From Halobacillus naozhouensis (GTDB lineage Bacteria > Bacillota > Bacilli > Bacillales > Halobacillaceae): DNA of 64,000 nt. The position numbers and the translations under genes are program-made. Positions 50,868 to 60,210 of the stretch are shown in pieces (the first letter of the stretch is position 1; each line of letters starts with the position of its first letter). The stretch covers positions 1,612,001 to 1,676,000 of the forward strand of contig NZ_CP121671.1 in NCBI RefSeq assembly GCF_029714185.1, written 5' to 3'. Under the pieces are notes generated by a model that did no database searches, was not told the origin of the DNA, and saw nothing but the letters and a program-made list of their open reading frames with translations.

Positions 50868-51805
50868 TCTCAGTTGTCGTTCCTATATATGGGTGTCAAG
50901 GATGTATGCACGAACTGTGCAGCCGAATCCAGCAAACGATGGCCCATATGTCTATGAACTATGAAATCCTGCTTATTAATGATGCCAGTCCAGATCAGTC
51001 CTGGGGAACGATACAACAGCTTAGTGAAGAAAACCCACATATAAGAGGGTTTGATTTGTCGAGGAATTTTGGCCAGCACCGAGCCATTACGGCTGGTCTT
51101 GACCTTACGCGGGGAGATTACGTTGTCGTAATGGACTGCGATTTGCAGGACCAGCCGGAAGAAATCGAGAAATTGTATAACAAGGCGCTAGAAGGCTATG
51201 AAGTGGTGTTTGCGACAAGGGTGGTCCGTCAAGACGGTTTCTTCAAACGCTTATCTTCTAAACTTTTTTATAAAGTCTATGATTATCTGACAGACCGCTC
51301 CTCTGACTATACGATTGCTAACTTTAGCATTTGTTCACGAAATGTGATTGATAGTTACCGGAAAATGCGGGAGCAGAATCGATTCTTCCCGCTGTTTATT
51401 AAATGGATGGGGTTTAAAACGACGAGCATCCCTGTCGAACATAGCAAGCGGTCTGAAGGGAAATCTTCGTATAACTTAAAGAAGATGGTAACCTTGGCTA
51501 CCGATGTGATTATTTCGCAATCGAATAAACCGCTGAGATTGTCGATCCAGTTTGGGTTTCTAATCTCGCTGGGATCCTTTTTATACGGAATGTATCTAAT
51601 CTTTAAATACTTTTTTTTAGCTCAGCCCATCCCAGGATGGACCAGTGTGATGGTGTCCCTCTATTTTATCGGAGGATTAATTTTCTTTAACTTTGGCGTA
51701 CTAGGTCTGTACCTTGGCAAGGTGTTTAACGAAACCAAAGGGCGGCCGCTATATATAATCAGAGATGTAACCAATGATCAGGAACGGGATGAGGTGATAG
51801 GATGA
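50864..51805 (+). CDS. GT2 polyprenyl-phosphate glycosyltransferase (GtrB/CsbB-like)
   Basis: A 313-residue DPM1-type family 2 glycosyltransferase. The catalytic part has VVPIYGC, DLSRNFGQHRAITAGL, and VVMDCDLQDQPEE carrying the metal-binding D-x-D. Two C-terminal membrane segments follow (LSIQFGFLISLGSFLYGMYL, VSLYFIGGLIFFNFGVLGL). Such enzymes load a sugar onto undecaprenyl phosphate at the cytoplasmic face. The ATG at 50864 overlaps rmlB by 4 bases. In this operon the donor is probably the dTDP-aminosugar. Confidence 0.88.
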   Translation: MISVVVPIYGCQGCMHELCSRIQQTMAHMSMNYEILLINDASPDQSWGTIQQLSEENPHIRGFDLSRNFGQHRAITAGLDLTRGDYVVVMDCDLQDQPEEIEKLYNKALEGYEVVFATRVVRQDGFFKRLSSKLFYKVYDYLTDRSSDYTIANFSICSRNVIDSYRKMREQNRFFPLFIKWMGFKTTSIPVEHSKRSEGKSSYNLKKMVTLATDVIISQSNKPLRLSIQFGFLISLGSFLYGMYLIFKYFFLAQPIPGWTSVMVSLYFIGGLIFFNFGVLGLYLGKVFNETKGRPLYIIRDVTNDQERDEVIG

Positions 51806-52485
51806 CGCACTATTTGAAGAACACACCATGGGACCAAAGAACGCTGAAGATTCCTACGTATGAACTGACTTCTGCGGAGCCAGAGGCACTGCAGCAGACG
51901 AACGAGACCGAGGGACATTTTACGGTAAAAGTAGACCCCTTGCTTGATAAAGAACGGCTGAACAAGTATGGATTCTATTACACAGATACCCTGATTACAC
52001 CAGTATGTAAACGGGATCAGCTGCATTTATTTGAAAAAGAGGGCATTGCGATTTCGTCGTCGGGTGATAAGCAGACGATTCTGGACATTGCTGGGCAGGC
52101 CTTTGTGCATGGGCGCTTTCATCGAGATTTTCAAGTCCCCAATCCCCTGGCTGATCTGAGGTATGCTCGCTGGCTTGAGGACCTTATTGATCAGAAGCAA
52201 GTGTATTACCTGTACTATCAAGATGAGATTGCAGGCTTTTTTGGCTTTGACGGAAACAAGGTGCTGCTATTAGGGATGGATCAGACTTTCACCAGCCGCG
52301 GGCTGGCCAAACCGTTTACAAGTCAAGCCTGTTTAAAGCTGTTGTCACTCGGCTATAAGGAATTATTTACGTCTGTATCCGCTATTAATATGGTATCTTT
52401 AAATCTATTTAGTTCGATTGGGTTTAAGTTAAAAGGGGCGGTCGATGTTTATCATAAACTGAATGGAAAGCCTTTGACAGACTAA
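51802..52485 (+). CDS. GNAT acetyltransferase, WecD-like (dTDP-4-amino-sugar N-acetyltransferase)
   Basis: A 227-residue GNAT-fold protein. The N-terminal NTPWDQRTLKIPTYEL resembles the WD-x-E/R opening of WecD, and the C-terminal acetyl-CoA region is MDQTFTSRGLAKPFTSQACL followed by SAINMVSLNLFSSIGFK. WecD acetylates the 4-amino group of dTDP-Fuc4N with acetyl-CoA. The start overlaps the previous stop (ATGA). Assignment rests on the fold plus the WecE-like aminotransferase in the same operon. Confidence 0.72.
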   Translation: MTHYLKNTPWDQRTLKIPTYELTSAEPEALQQTNETEGHFTVKVDPLLDKERLNKYGFYYTDTLITPVCKRDQLHLFEKEGIAISSSGDKQTILDIAGQAFVHGRFHRDFQVPNPLADLRYARWLEDLIDQKQVYYLYYQDEIAGFFGFDGNKVLLLGMDQTFTSRGLAKPFTSQACLKLLSLGYKELFTSVSAINMVSLNLFSSIGFKLKGAVDVYHKLNGKPLTD

Positions 52486-52486
52486 G

Positions 52487-52852
52487 ATGGGCTATTTATA
52501 TATTTTTGGAACGATCCTGTTTACTGTTTATGGCCAGCTTATGCTGAAGTGGAGAATTGAGAAATACGGAAGCCTTCCTGCAGACGTGAAGGATAAAATC
52601 ATTTTTTTACTTCAGTTATTAATAGACCCTTTGATTTTATCAGGGTTTCTGTCTGCGTTTATTGCCTCGATCTTTTGGATGGGGGCGATGACTAAATTTG
52701 ATATTAGTTATGCTTATCCGTTTATGAGTCTTTCTTTTGTGCTCGTATTCATTTTATCTGTGTTTTTGTTTCAGGAGCCCGTTACATTATATAAAGTAGT
52801 TGGGCTTGGATTCATCGTAGCCGGCATTATTATAACGAGCCAATCAGTGTGA
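52487..52852 (+). CDS. SMR/EamA-type small flippase subunit
   Basis: A 121-residue protein with four membrane segments, of the ArnE/ArnF/small multidrug resistance type (ASIFWMGAMTKFDISYAYPF, then LFQEPVTLYKVVGLGFIVAG). ArnE/F proteins move undecaprenyl-phosphate-linked aminoarabinose across the membrane. Placed between a polyprenyl-phosphate glycosyltransferase and an aminotransferase, it is a likely flippase for the lipid-linked aminosugar. The ATG is 1 base after the preceding stop with only a weak ribosome site, suggesting coupled translation. Confidence 0.78.
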   Translation: MGYLYIFGTILFTVYGQLMLKWRIEKYGSLPADVKDKIIFLLQLLIDPLILSGFLSAFIASIFWMGAMTKFDISYAYPFMSLSFVLVFILSVFLFQEPVTLYKVVGLGFIVAGIIITSQSV

Positions 52853-52863
52853 GGTGATAAGCT

Positions 52864-53997
52864 GTGATTCCGTTTAATAAACCATGTGTGATAGGCAAAG
52901 AGAAAGATTATATACAAGAAGCAATTGAACAAAACCATAAATTGTCAGGGAATGGACCATTCGGGGATTTATGTAAAAGCTGGCTGGAACAGCAGCTGGA
53001 CTGCCCGAAAGTTCTCTTAACACCGTCCTGTACGGCTTCCCTTGAGATGGCTGCCATCTTACTTCACATCCAAGAAGGTGACGAGGTGATCATGCCTTCG
53101 TACACTTTTGTCTCAACGGCTAATGCCTTCGTACTGCGTGGAGCACGTATTACGTTTGTAGATGTTGATCCAGTAACGATGAATATCAATCCAGAGTTAA
53201 TCAAACAGGCGGTGACGGATCGAACGAAAGCGATCGTCGTCGTTCATTATGCCGGAGCGCCTTGCAAAATGGAGCCAATCATGGACATCGCTGACCGACA
53301 TCAGTTGTATGTCATAGAAGATGCAGCTCAGGCACTGATGAGCACGTACAAAGGCCAGCCGCTTGGCACGTTCGGACACTTTGGCACGCTGAGCTTTCAT
53401 GAAACGAAAAATTATACGTGCGGAGAAGGCGGAGCCTTACTTATTAATGATCCGACTTTTATTGAACGGGCTGAGATTCTTCAGGAAAAAGGAACGAACC
53501 GCTCCCAGTTCAAGCGGGGACAGGTCGATAAGTACACGTGGCAGGATATCGGTTCTTCCTTTTTGCTTAGTGAACTGAATGCAGCCTATCTTTACGCCCA
53601 GCTTGAGGAAGCGGGGGCTATTTTGCAAGATCGAATGGAAACCTGGCAAATTTATAAGCATAGCCTTGAGCCGCTAGTCAGGCGAGACGTGTTGGAGACC
53701 CAGCCTGTCCCATTGGATGGCGAGCATAACGCCCACATGTTCTACCTGAAAGTACGGAACGAGTCAGAACGGGCTTCGTTGATCGCTTACTTGCTTGAGC
53801 ATGGCGTGATGGCGGTTCCTCATTATGAACCATTGCACTCTTCTAAAGCTGGAAACGTGTACGGCAGGCTGGCAGGGGAAGATACGTATACGACAAGAGA
53901 AGGCGATAGACTGCTGCGATTACCTTTATATTTTGGCATGGAGAAAGAGGTCGTCGAACATGTTGTCCACCATATCGAGAATTATTTCCATTCATAA
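52864..53997 (+). CDS. wecE: dTDP-4-amino-4,6-dideoxygalactose transaminase (WecE/RffA-like)
   Basis: A DegT/DnrJ/EryC1 PLP aminotransferase of 377 residues, strikingly close to enterobacterial WecE over its whole length: LLTPSCTASLEMAA, MPSYTFVSTANAFVLRGA, EKGTNRSQFKRGQVDKYTW, and the catalytic lysine in SFHETKNYTCGEGGALL. WecE transfers an amino group from glutamate to dTDP-4-keto-6-deoxyglucose to form dTDP-Fuc4N for enterobacterial common antigen. The start is GTG after GAGGTGAT. Its presence with rmlA and rmlB defines the sugar made by the operon. Confidence 0.88.
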   Translation: MIPFNKPCVIGKEKDYIQEAIEQNHKLSGNGPFGDLCKSWLEQQLDCPKVLLTPSCTASLEMAAILLHIQEGDEVIMPSYTFVSTANAFVLRGARITFVDVDPVTMNINPELIKQAVTDRTKAIVVVHYAGAPCKMEPIMDIADRHQLYVIEDAAQALMSTYKGQPLGTFGHFGTLSFHETKNYTCGEGGALLINDPTFIERAEILQEKGTNRSQFKRGQVDKYTWQDIGSSFLLSELNAAYLYAQLEEAGAILQDRMETWQIYKHSLEPLVRRDVLETQPVPLDGEHNAHMFYLKVRNESERASLIAYLLEHGVMAVPHYEPLHSSKAGNVYGRLAGEDTYTTREGDRLLRLPLYFGMEKEVVEHVVHHIENYFHS

Positions 53998-55654
53998 ATG
54001 GGCCGTATTAGCCTGTTTACTTATTATTGCCTATTTGCTGCCTTATTTCATCCTTGGTGAAGATACGCATATTCGAGTTCATGATAATCTGGATTCAAAT
54101 ATTGTCTGGTATAAAATTCTGGCGGAGAGCGGACAGATTTTCGCCCCGCCTGGCACTACGCTGCCTTATACGATTAACGGTCTGCCTCGCAGTGCTTTAT
54201 CATCAAGTCTTGAGTTGATGGTTTGGCTTTACGTCTGGTTTGAGCCGTTTACCGCTTATACGATTAATCAAACGATGATGCGGTTTGTCGCTTTTATCGG
54301 GATGTATGGATTACTGCGTTACTTCTTTAGATCGCGGCAAAAGTCGAACCTGATCGCTGCCGGGGCAGCGCTTTGCTTCGCTATACTGCCTTTTTGGCCA
54401 TCAGGAGCCCTCTCGATCGCTGGCCTGCCTTTAGCTTTATGGGCCTTTCTAAAGATCCGTGAACAAGGAAAGCATACACCTATTGCTTTTTGGGTTGTGA
54501 TTGGGCTTCTTCCCTTTCATTCAAGTCTCATCCTGTCGTTTGTATTCTTTCTGGCTTTAATGGGGCTGTTGTGGGTAATAGACTGGGTTCGAACGACGCG
54601 GGTCAACCGGGCATTTTTTCTCGCTCTTGTCCTTATGAGCTCGATTTACTTGATCAAAAACTATCTTGTGATCGTGTCGATGTTTTTCACCGAAGGGGTT
54701 ACTCCCCATCGTGAGGAGTTTAATCTTGGTCACAATAGTTTTGGAGACACGCTAAGCCTGTTCAGCGAAAATTTTTTAACCGCTCACACCCATGATATGA
54801 GTGTGCACCTTCAGGTGATTTTGCCATCCGTTCTGCTGGCTATTACTGTCGCCTTTATTAAAAAAATTCGCTTTGATTACCTGGCCCTTGCGATGGTGGC
54901 GAATTTTATTCTCTCCCTCTGGTATGCATTCTGGTATTGGGAAGGCATGCGGGTGATTAAAGATGCGTCGATGATCTTTAATACGTTTAATTTCAGCCGT
55001 ATCCATTTCCTGTCACCGATGATTTGGTATATAGCCTTTGCGCTGGCACTACTGATCTTATGGAGGCACGTGAAATTTGGGAGATGGGTCGTGTTCAGTT
55101 TGTTAGTCCTGCAACTATGGGTTCTCTTCCCGTTGAATGAAGAAACGAAATACAGTCGGATCGGGACGCCTACTTTCGAAGAGTTTTATTCGCAAGAACT
55201 GTTCACGGAAATCAAGCAGTATATTGGCAAAGACCCAGAGGACTATCGGGTGGTCAGTGTGGCCATGCACCCGACGATTGCGCAATACAATGGGCTGTAC
55301 ACATTGGATACGTACAATGTCACATACCCCTTGTCTTATAAGCATAAAATCCGAGAAATTATTGCACCGGAATTAGAAAAGAATAAAACACTTGAAAGCT
55401 ACTTTGATACATGGGGCGGAAGATTGTACATGTATGTAGCTGAGCTTGGGAAAGATTACTTTTTCAGCAAAAACAGTAATGAAGTCATTGACCAGCTGGA
55501 GATCAATACGGAACAGTTACACAACATGGGCGGTGACTATGTTCTCTCTGCACTCCCGATTCAAAATCATGAAAAGATTGATCTGGAGTTTGAGCAGTCC
55601 TTTCAGAACAAATCCTCTCCCTGGAAAATTTACTTATATCGAGTCGATGTCTGA
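53960..55654 (+). CDS. YkoS-like DUF6044 membrane protein, probable GT-C glycosyltransferase
   Basis: A 564-residue membrane protein with about a dozen hydrophobic segments and a large extracytoplasmic C-terminal domain (FEEFYSQELFTEIKQYIG onward). The first loop carries DTHIRVHDNLDSN, an acidic segment where GT-C enzymes hold catalytic residues. It resembles B. subtilis YkoS, which sits beside the GT2 gene ykoT; the analogous YfhO works with CsbB to glycosylate lipoteichoic acid. The ATG at 53960 has AGAGG at 9 bases and overlaps wecE by 38 bases. Expected role: transfer of the lipid-linked sugar to a wall polymer or protein. Confidence 0.75.
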   Translation: MLSTISRIISIHKWAVLACLLIIAYLLPYFILGEDTHIRVHDNLDSNIVWYKILAESGQIFAPPGTTLPYTINGLPRSALSSSLELMVWLYVWFEPFTAYTINQTMMRFVAFIGMYGLLRYFFRSRQKSNLIAAGAALCFAILPFWPSGALSIAGLPLALWAFLKIREQGKHTPIAFWVVIGLLPFHSSLILSFVFFLALMGLLWVIDWVRTTRVNRAFFLALVLMSSIYLIKNYLVIVSMFFTEGVTPHREEFNLGHNSFGDTLSLFSENFLTAHTHDMSVHLQVILPSVLLAITVAFIKKIRFDYLALAMVANFILSLWYAFWYWEGMRVIKDASMIFNTFNFSRIHFLSPMIWYIAFALALLILWRHVKFGRWVVFSLLVLQLWVLFPLNEETKYSRIGTPTFEEFYSQELFTEIKQYIGKDPEDYRVVSVAMHPTIAQYNGLYTLDTYNVTYPLSYKHKIREIIAPELEKNKTLESYFDTWGGRLYMYVAELGKDYFFSKNSNEVIDQLEINTEQLHNMGGDYVLSALPIQNHEKIDLEFEQSFQNKSSPWKIYLYRVDV

Positions 55655-55725
55655 CGAGTATAACCTGGCACAGCGGGGGAGAGGCCTAGTGTCAGCGAAG
55701 AAAGTGATCCTTACCTTTCCCCTAT

Positions 55726-55753
55726 GCTGAATGATCCCTACTGGTCATTCAGC
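55726..55753 (+). repeat. Perfect inverted repeat after the glycan operon
   Basis: GCTGAATGA and TCATTCAGC pair over 10 bases without a following T tract. It marks the end of the glycan operon and precedes the fabI promoter (extended -10 TGTTATAAT, 55804-55812). Confidence 0.5.
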
Positions 55754-55843
55754 GGCTACAACCGCCGAAAGCGTAAAAAAATGTAGGGAGAAGAATACGG
55801 AACTGTTATAATGTAGAAGGAGTTTCGTGAAGGAGGATGTTTT

Positions 55844-56623
55844 ATGAAAGATTTATTGCAGTTAAAAGGAAAGCACATCGTAGTTATGGGTGTGGCTAAT
55901 CAAAGAAGTATAGCTTGGGGTGTCGCTAGGTCTTTACACAAAGCGGGAGCCAAACTAACTTTTACATATAGAAAAGAACGTTCGTATAAAAAGTTGGAAA
56001 AGCTTCTGAACGACAGCGAAATAGACGCCGAACTTGTTCTAGCTTGTGATGTAAATGATGACCAGAGTATTACGGAGGCTTTTGAGCAGATAGGCGAGAA
56101 ACTGGGTGTGATCCATGGTCTCGTCCATTCTGTTGCATCAGCGCCTACTGAGGATTTGAAAGGAAACTTTATTGATACATCAAGAGATGGATTTGCGGCG
56201 GCACAGGACTCGAGTGCTTATTCGCTCGTCGCTGTGACGAAAGCTGCCAGACCGTTCATGACCGAAGGCGGTTCGATTCTGGCGATGAGTTATTTAGGTG
56301 CTGAACGTGTGGTCGGCGGATACAATGTGATGGGCGTAGCCAAAGCTTCCCTCGAAGCATCCGTGAAGTACCTTGCCTCTGAAATCGGCGGAGACCAGAT
56401 TCGCGTTAATGCCATTTCAGCTGGGGCGATCAGGACGATCTCAGCCAAAGGCGTTCCTTCCTTTAATCAAATTCTTCATCAAATTGAAAAAACGTCTCCC
56501 TTAAAACGGAACGTAACCCAGGAAGACGTTGGGGATATGAGTGTGGCGATGATGAGTGCTTTATCAAGAGGGGTAACTGGTGAAATTGTCTACGTGGATT
56601 CGGGCTACAATATCCTTGGTTGA
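55844..56623 (+). CDS. fabI: Enoyl-[acyl-carrier-protein] reductase FabI
   Basis: A 259-residue short-chain-dehydrogenase-type enoyl-ACP reductase, the last step of each fatty-acid elongation cycle and the target of triclosan. The cofactor site is MGVANQRSIAWGVARSL; the catalytic tyrosine-lysine arrangement is in SYLGAERVVGGYNVMGVAKA (Y-x6-K). HSVASAPTEDLKG and the C-terminal GEIVYVDSGYNILG are diagnostic. The ATG follows GGAGG, and a terminator ends the gene. Confidence 0.95.
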   Translation: MKDLLQLKGKHIVVMGVANQRSIAWGVARSLHKAGAKLTFTYRKERSYKKLEKLLNDSEIDAELVLACDVNDDQSITEAFEQIGEKLGVIHGLVHSVASAPTEDLKGNFIDTSRDGFAAAQDSSAYSLVAVTKAARPFMTEGGSILAMSYLGAERVVGGYNVMGVAKASLEASVKYLASEIGGDQIRVNAISAGAIRTISAKGVPSFNQILHQIEKTSPLKRNVTQEDVGDMSVAMMSALSRGVTGEIVYVDSGYNILG

Positions 56624-56630
56624 CTAGATG

Positions 56631-56661
56631 GACGCCCTCTTGAATGAAAGGGCGTCTTTTT
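56631..56661 (+). terminator. Terminator after fabI
   Basis: GACGCCCT pairs with AGGGCGTC over a 10-base loop and is followed by five T residues. Confidence 0.88.
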
Positions 56662-56680
56662 GTTGTTGAGGTCATACTCT

Positions 56681-58153
56681 TTATTTTTCACGGGCATTGA
56701 TTTCATAAGCAACCCGGATGCCTGATTCTACAGCCCCTTCTACCCAGCCATGAAACGAAGAGGTGTGTTCTCCGGCAAAATGGATCCGCCCTTCCGGCGT
56801 GCTGATGACATCACCAAAAGCAATGAGTTGATGTGGCGTCAGCAGTGTAAAACATCCTGCTGAATAAGGATTCTGGGCCCAGTCAAAAGCGTAAGCCTGC
56901 AAGTATTGCTGATAGACAACAGGGCCATAGATTTTTGTTAAATCTTTCAGCACATAATGAACAAAATCGGATTCTGTTAAACTGGTCCATAGCGAAGCGT
57001 TTTGTCCCCAGCTGTAACTTGCAAGCAGCACCCCTGGTCCAGGGCAGCCCTCGTTGTGACTGGGAATGTAGGAGAACATGGTGGGTAAGTCGGTAATCGC
57101 GTTACCTACATTCATTTGTTCCCAGAACCGATGCTTAAATTCAATCGCAATCTTTACTGCGGCGACGCTTGGCAGTGATCGGATCGCCTGCCATTTTTTA
57201 AAGGAAATCGATTGATAAGGGTGGACATCAATGAATTGAAAGACTGTAAACGGCATAGCTATTATGCTATAGTCACTTGCAAAACACTGTCTCTCATTTG
57301 TCCGCGGATTCCTTGTTTCAATGGTAACGCCAGAGCTGGATTGTGTAATGCGTTCTACTTTATGGCCGTATCGAATGTCTTGATGCAGTTCGGGAAGAAA
57401 GGCTTTCGGAAGCTGGTCATTGCCGCCGGTAATTTCGAAAAATTGGGTATCTGCACTAAAAATCGGATAAATGATATCAGTCAGAATATCAACGAAGGAG
57501 AATTCTGGAAATCCTTCAATCCCGAGCAGGACCATAATCATTTGGATAGCTACAGGGGAGAGGGAAGGGCCAAAGGGATTATTTCGTAAGTAGTCCCCCA
57601 TAGAATAGTCAGCGAACTGTTTTTTTAATTCTTCTTGTCGTTGTGGTGAACTGCTATTGTATAAGTCAAGAAAAGGCTGTACGGCATTGAGGAACAACTC
57701 GGATGCTGTTTGACCTTTTTCCCATTCCTCTAGGGGAAATTGTAAAACGTTCGGATGTTGTTCATAATATTCTCTTGTCGTCAGAATGTCATTTACATAA
57801 ATCAAGTCCTGTGGTGTACTATTGTTAAATTGATTCACATGGAGCCTGAATCGCTTAATATACTCAAAAACTAGTGCGTGAGTACTAGGAATACGCATGG
57901 CTCCAAGCTCAACGTAATTATCACAGGCAAACGGCTCACGTAATGTGAAGACTTTGCCGCCCGGCCGGTCATTTCCCTCAAGCACAATCACACGATGGCC
58001 AGCCCGCTTCAGTAATGATGCAGACACTAGTCCCGCCATACCGGCCCCAGCAATTACGACCGTTTTAGGTGGACCAGCAGGTGGTAAACCATCCCTAATG
58101 ATGGTAATCATATCATCTGGATAGGTTAGGTCTGCATAGTTTTTCATGGACAT
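56681..58153 (-). CDS. Flavin monoamine oxidase / L-amino-acid oxidase family protein
   Basis: A 490-residue FAD-dependent amine oxidase. The dinucleotide fold is VVIAGAGMAGLVSASLLKRAG with VLEGNDRPGGKVFTLRE and YVELGAMRIPSTHALV; the C-terminal FAD site is GRIHFAGEHTSSFHGWVEGAVESG. There is no signal peptide. It resembles bacterial L-amino-acid oxidases and tryptophan 2-monooxygenases; its substrate is open. The start at 58153 is 7 bases from GGAGGG; the ATG at 58159 lies immediately after it and one at 58174 is before it. Confidence 0.82.
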   Translation of the reverse strand: MSMKNYADLTYPDDMITIIRDGLPPAGPPKTVVIAGAGMAGLVSASLLKRAGHRVIVLEGNDRPGGKVFTLREPFACDNYVELGAMRIPSTHALVFEYIKRFRLHVNQFNNSTPQDLIYVNDILTTREYYEQHPNVLQFPLEEWEKGQTASELFLNAVQPFLDLYNSSSPQRQEELKKQFADYSMGDYLRNNPFGPSLSPVAIQMIMVLLGIEGFPEFSFVDILTDIIYPIFSADTQFFEITGGNDQLPKAFLPELHQDIRYGHKVERITQSSSGVTIETRNPRTNERQCFASDYSIIAMPFTVFQFIDVHPYQSISFKKWQAIRSLPSVAAVKIAIEFKHRFWEQMNVGNAITDLPTMFSYIPSHNEGCPGPGVLLASYSWGQNASLWTSLTESDFVHYVLKDLTKIYGPVVYQQYLQAYAFDWAQNPYSAGCFTLLTPHQLIAFGDVISTPEGRIHFAGEHTSSFHGWVEGAVESGIRVAYEINAREK

Positions 58154-58274
58154 AGACATCCCTCCTTTTTCCATTTTACGAAAAGGATAATGTAGTTATG
58201 CCAGCTCAGCTGTGTTCAGTGAGGGATGAGAACCATGTACATCGGATTAAATATTTAGGAGGTTCAACACCACT

Positions 58275-58886
58275 ATGGAGGATTTACTGCTTTCCATTAT
58301 TAATGATTACGGATATATAGGAATTTTTGTATTAATTGCTTTAGAAAACATTTTCCCTCCGATCCCATCAGAAGTCATCTTAACATTCGGCGGCTTCGTC
58401 ACAACGAACACGCCCTTATCAGTAGTAGGGGTAGTCATTAGTTCAACGCTTGGATCTGTTTTTGGAGCGGTCGTTTTATATGGAGTAGGGTTGCTGCTTG
58501 ATGTTGAACGCCTGGAGAAGATCGTTGACAGATGGGGGAAGGTTCTCCGTTTGACGAGGAAAGATATTTATAAAGCGGATGCCTGGTTTGACAAGTATGG
58601 CCCGTGGACAGTGTTCTTGTGCCGCTTCGTCCCGCTCATCCGCAGTCTGATTTCCATTCCAGCCGGGATGTCTAATATGAATTTTGCGGCGTTCCTTGCA
58701 TTGACAACGCTTGGTACCTTGATTTGGAACACAGTTCTGATTTTAATTGGCGCCTCTGTGGGGGATTCCTGGCACAGCATCGTCAGCTATATGGACATTT
58801 ACTCGAATATCGTGTATGTGATTCTGGCGATTGTGTTTGTGCTGGTGGTCATCTGGTATGTTAGAAAAGTGAAAAGAGCTAAGTAG
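58275..58886 (+). CDS. DedA/SNARE-associated membrane protein
   Basis: A 203-residue DedA-family protein with four to five membrane segments. Conserved parts are ALENIFPPIPSEVIL (reentrant loop with the essential Glu) and CRFVPLIRSLISIPAGMSNMN. DedA proteins of the UptA group recycle undecaprenyl phosphate across the membrane. The ATG is 8 bases after AGGAGGTTC. It is probably monocistronic. Confidence 0.87.
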   Translation: MEDLLLSIINDYGYIGIFVLIALENIFPPIPSEVILTFGGFVTTNTPLSVVGVVISSTLGSVFGAVVLYGVGLLLDVERLEKIVDRWGKVLRLTRKDIYKADAWFDKYGPWTVFLCRFVPLIRSLISIPAGMSNMNFAAFLALTTLGTLIWNTVLILIGASVGDSWHSIVSYMDIYSNIVYVILAIVFVLVVIWYVRKVKRAK

Positions 58887-58994
58887 CGAGGATCGTCCGC
58901 GGAACTACTGCAACCGTGGACGTATCCTCCATTTTATTTTATAATCGGTACGGAAGCTTATCTACATAATCATTTTATAAGGAGTGAAGGCACG

Positions 58995-59921
58995 TTGAGT
59001 AAAACCTTAATATTTGGTCATAAAAATCCAGATACAGATACGATTTGTTCGGCAATTGTGTATGCCGACTTGAAGAAAAAGCTGGGATTAGATGTAGAAC
59101 CAGTGCGCCTGGGTGAAGTAGGAAGCGAAACCCAGTTTGCGTTAGAGAAATTTAACGTGGAAGCACCACGTCAAGTGGACACCGTTGCGAACGAAGTGGA
59201 TCAGGTGATCTTAGTCGATCATAACGAGCGTCAGCAAAGTGTTGAAGACATTGATGACGTACAAGTCCTTGAAGTGATTGACCATCACCGGATCGCTAAC
59301 TTCGAAACGAAAGGCCCGCTTTATTACCGCGCAGAACCCGTTGGCTGTACAGCAACGATCCTGAATAAACTGTATAAAGAAAATAACCAGCAAATCAGTC
59401 AGCCAATGGCAGGATTAATGCTTTCATCCATAATTTCTGACTCGCTGCTGTTTAAATCTCCAACGTGTACAGAACAAGATGTACAAGCCGCAAAAGAGCT
59501 AGCCAAAATCGCCGGCGTTGACGCTGAACAGTATGGTCTTGACATGCTTAAAGCAGGTGCTGATATTAGTGATAAGTCAGCTGCCGCCTTGATTTCCCTT
59601 GATGCGAAAGAGTTTTCCATGGGAGAAGCGAAAGTCGAAATTGCTCAAGTCAATACCGTCGATACAGCTGAAGTTCTAGCACGTAAAGGCGAGATTGAAT
59701 CAGCGATCGAAGCCGTTGTACAAGACAAAGATCTTGACTTGTTCCTATTTGTCATCACCGACATTCTTACCAATGACTCAACGGTTGTCGCCGTAGGGGA
59801 GAAACGCGACGTAGTGTCCGAAGCATTTGATGTAGCATTCGACGGGAACCAGGCTGTTCTTGAAGGTGTTGTATCTCGTAAAAAACAAATCGTACCACCG
59901 CTTAATGAAAAATTCCTATAA
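58995..59921 (+). CDS. ppaC: Manganese-dependent inorganic pyrophosphatase (family II)
   Basis: A 308-residue family II pyrophosphatase. Metal-binding motifs of the DHH domain are GHKNPDTDTICSA, LVDHNE and VIDHHRIANF; the C-terminal DHHA2 domain ends with SRKKQIVPPL, which binds substrate. This Mn/Co enzyme is the usual Bacillus cytosolic pyrophosphatase. The start is TTG, 8-9 bases after AAGGAGTG. Its terminator follows at once. Confidence 0.96.
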   Translation: MSKTLIFGHKNPDTDTICSAIVYADLKKKLGLDVEPVRLGEVGSETQFALEKFNVEAPRQVDTVANEVDQVILVDHNERQQSVEDIDDVQVLEVIDHHRIANFETKGPLYYRAEPVGCTATILNKLYKENNQQISQPMAGLMLSSIISDSLLFKSPTCTEQDVQAAKELAKIAGVDAEQYGLDMLKAGADISDKSAAALISLDAKEFSMGEAKVEIAQVNTVDTAEVLARKGEIESAIEAVVQDKDLDLFLFVITDILTNDSTVVAVGEKRDVVSEAFDVAFDGNQAVLEGVVSRKKQIVPPLNEKFL

Positions 59922-59928
59922 GATAGAA

Positions 59929-59962
59929 AAAGGATCCGCATTTTTGAAATGCGGATCTTTTT
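59929..59962 (+). terminator. Terminator after ppaC
   Basis: GATCCGCATTT pairs with AAATGCGGATC over a short loop, then five T residues. Confidence 0.92.
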
Positions 59963-60160
59963 ACTGTAATGAAGGGCCTAAACCTAAAATAAAAGGGTTA
60001 CACCTTATCTATGTTTTCAGAACTGGTTCGATTTGTCCCACAAAAGTGAACGGATCAAGTGTTCAGTGAGAAAACAGCCTGTTTAATACTTGTGCCATTA
60101 TTGGCGCAAGTATTTGAATAAATGGTTGACGATAAGATTGAGGGACTGGTATTCTAATAG

Positions 60161-60180
60161 TAGAAAGGTCGTTCTATATA
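60161..60180 (+). promoter_or_regulatory. TetR operator copy 1 (before the tetR-type gene)
   Basis: TAGAAAGGTCGTTCTATATA is an imperfect palindrome (TAGAA...TTCTA) found identically at 60783-60802. It covers the likely start of transcription of a promoter with TTGACG (60126) and TATTCT (60150). Confidence 0.75.
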
Positions 60181-60210
60181 TTTCTATGTAATGAAAGGAG
60201 AAGTGGATAC

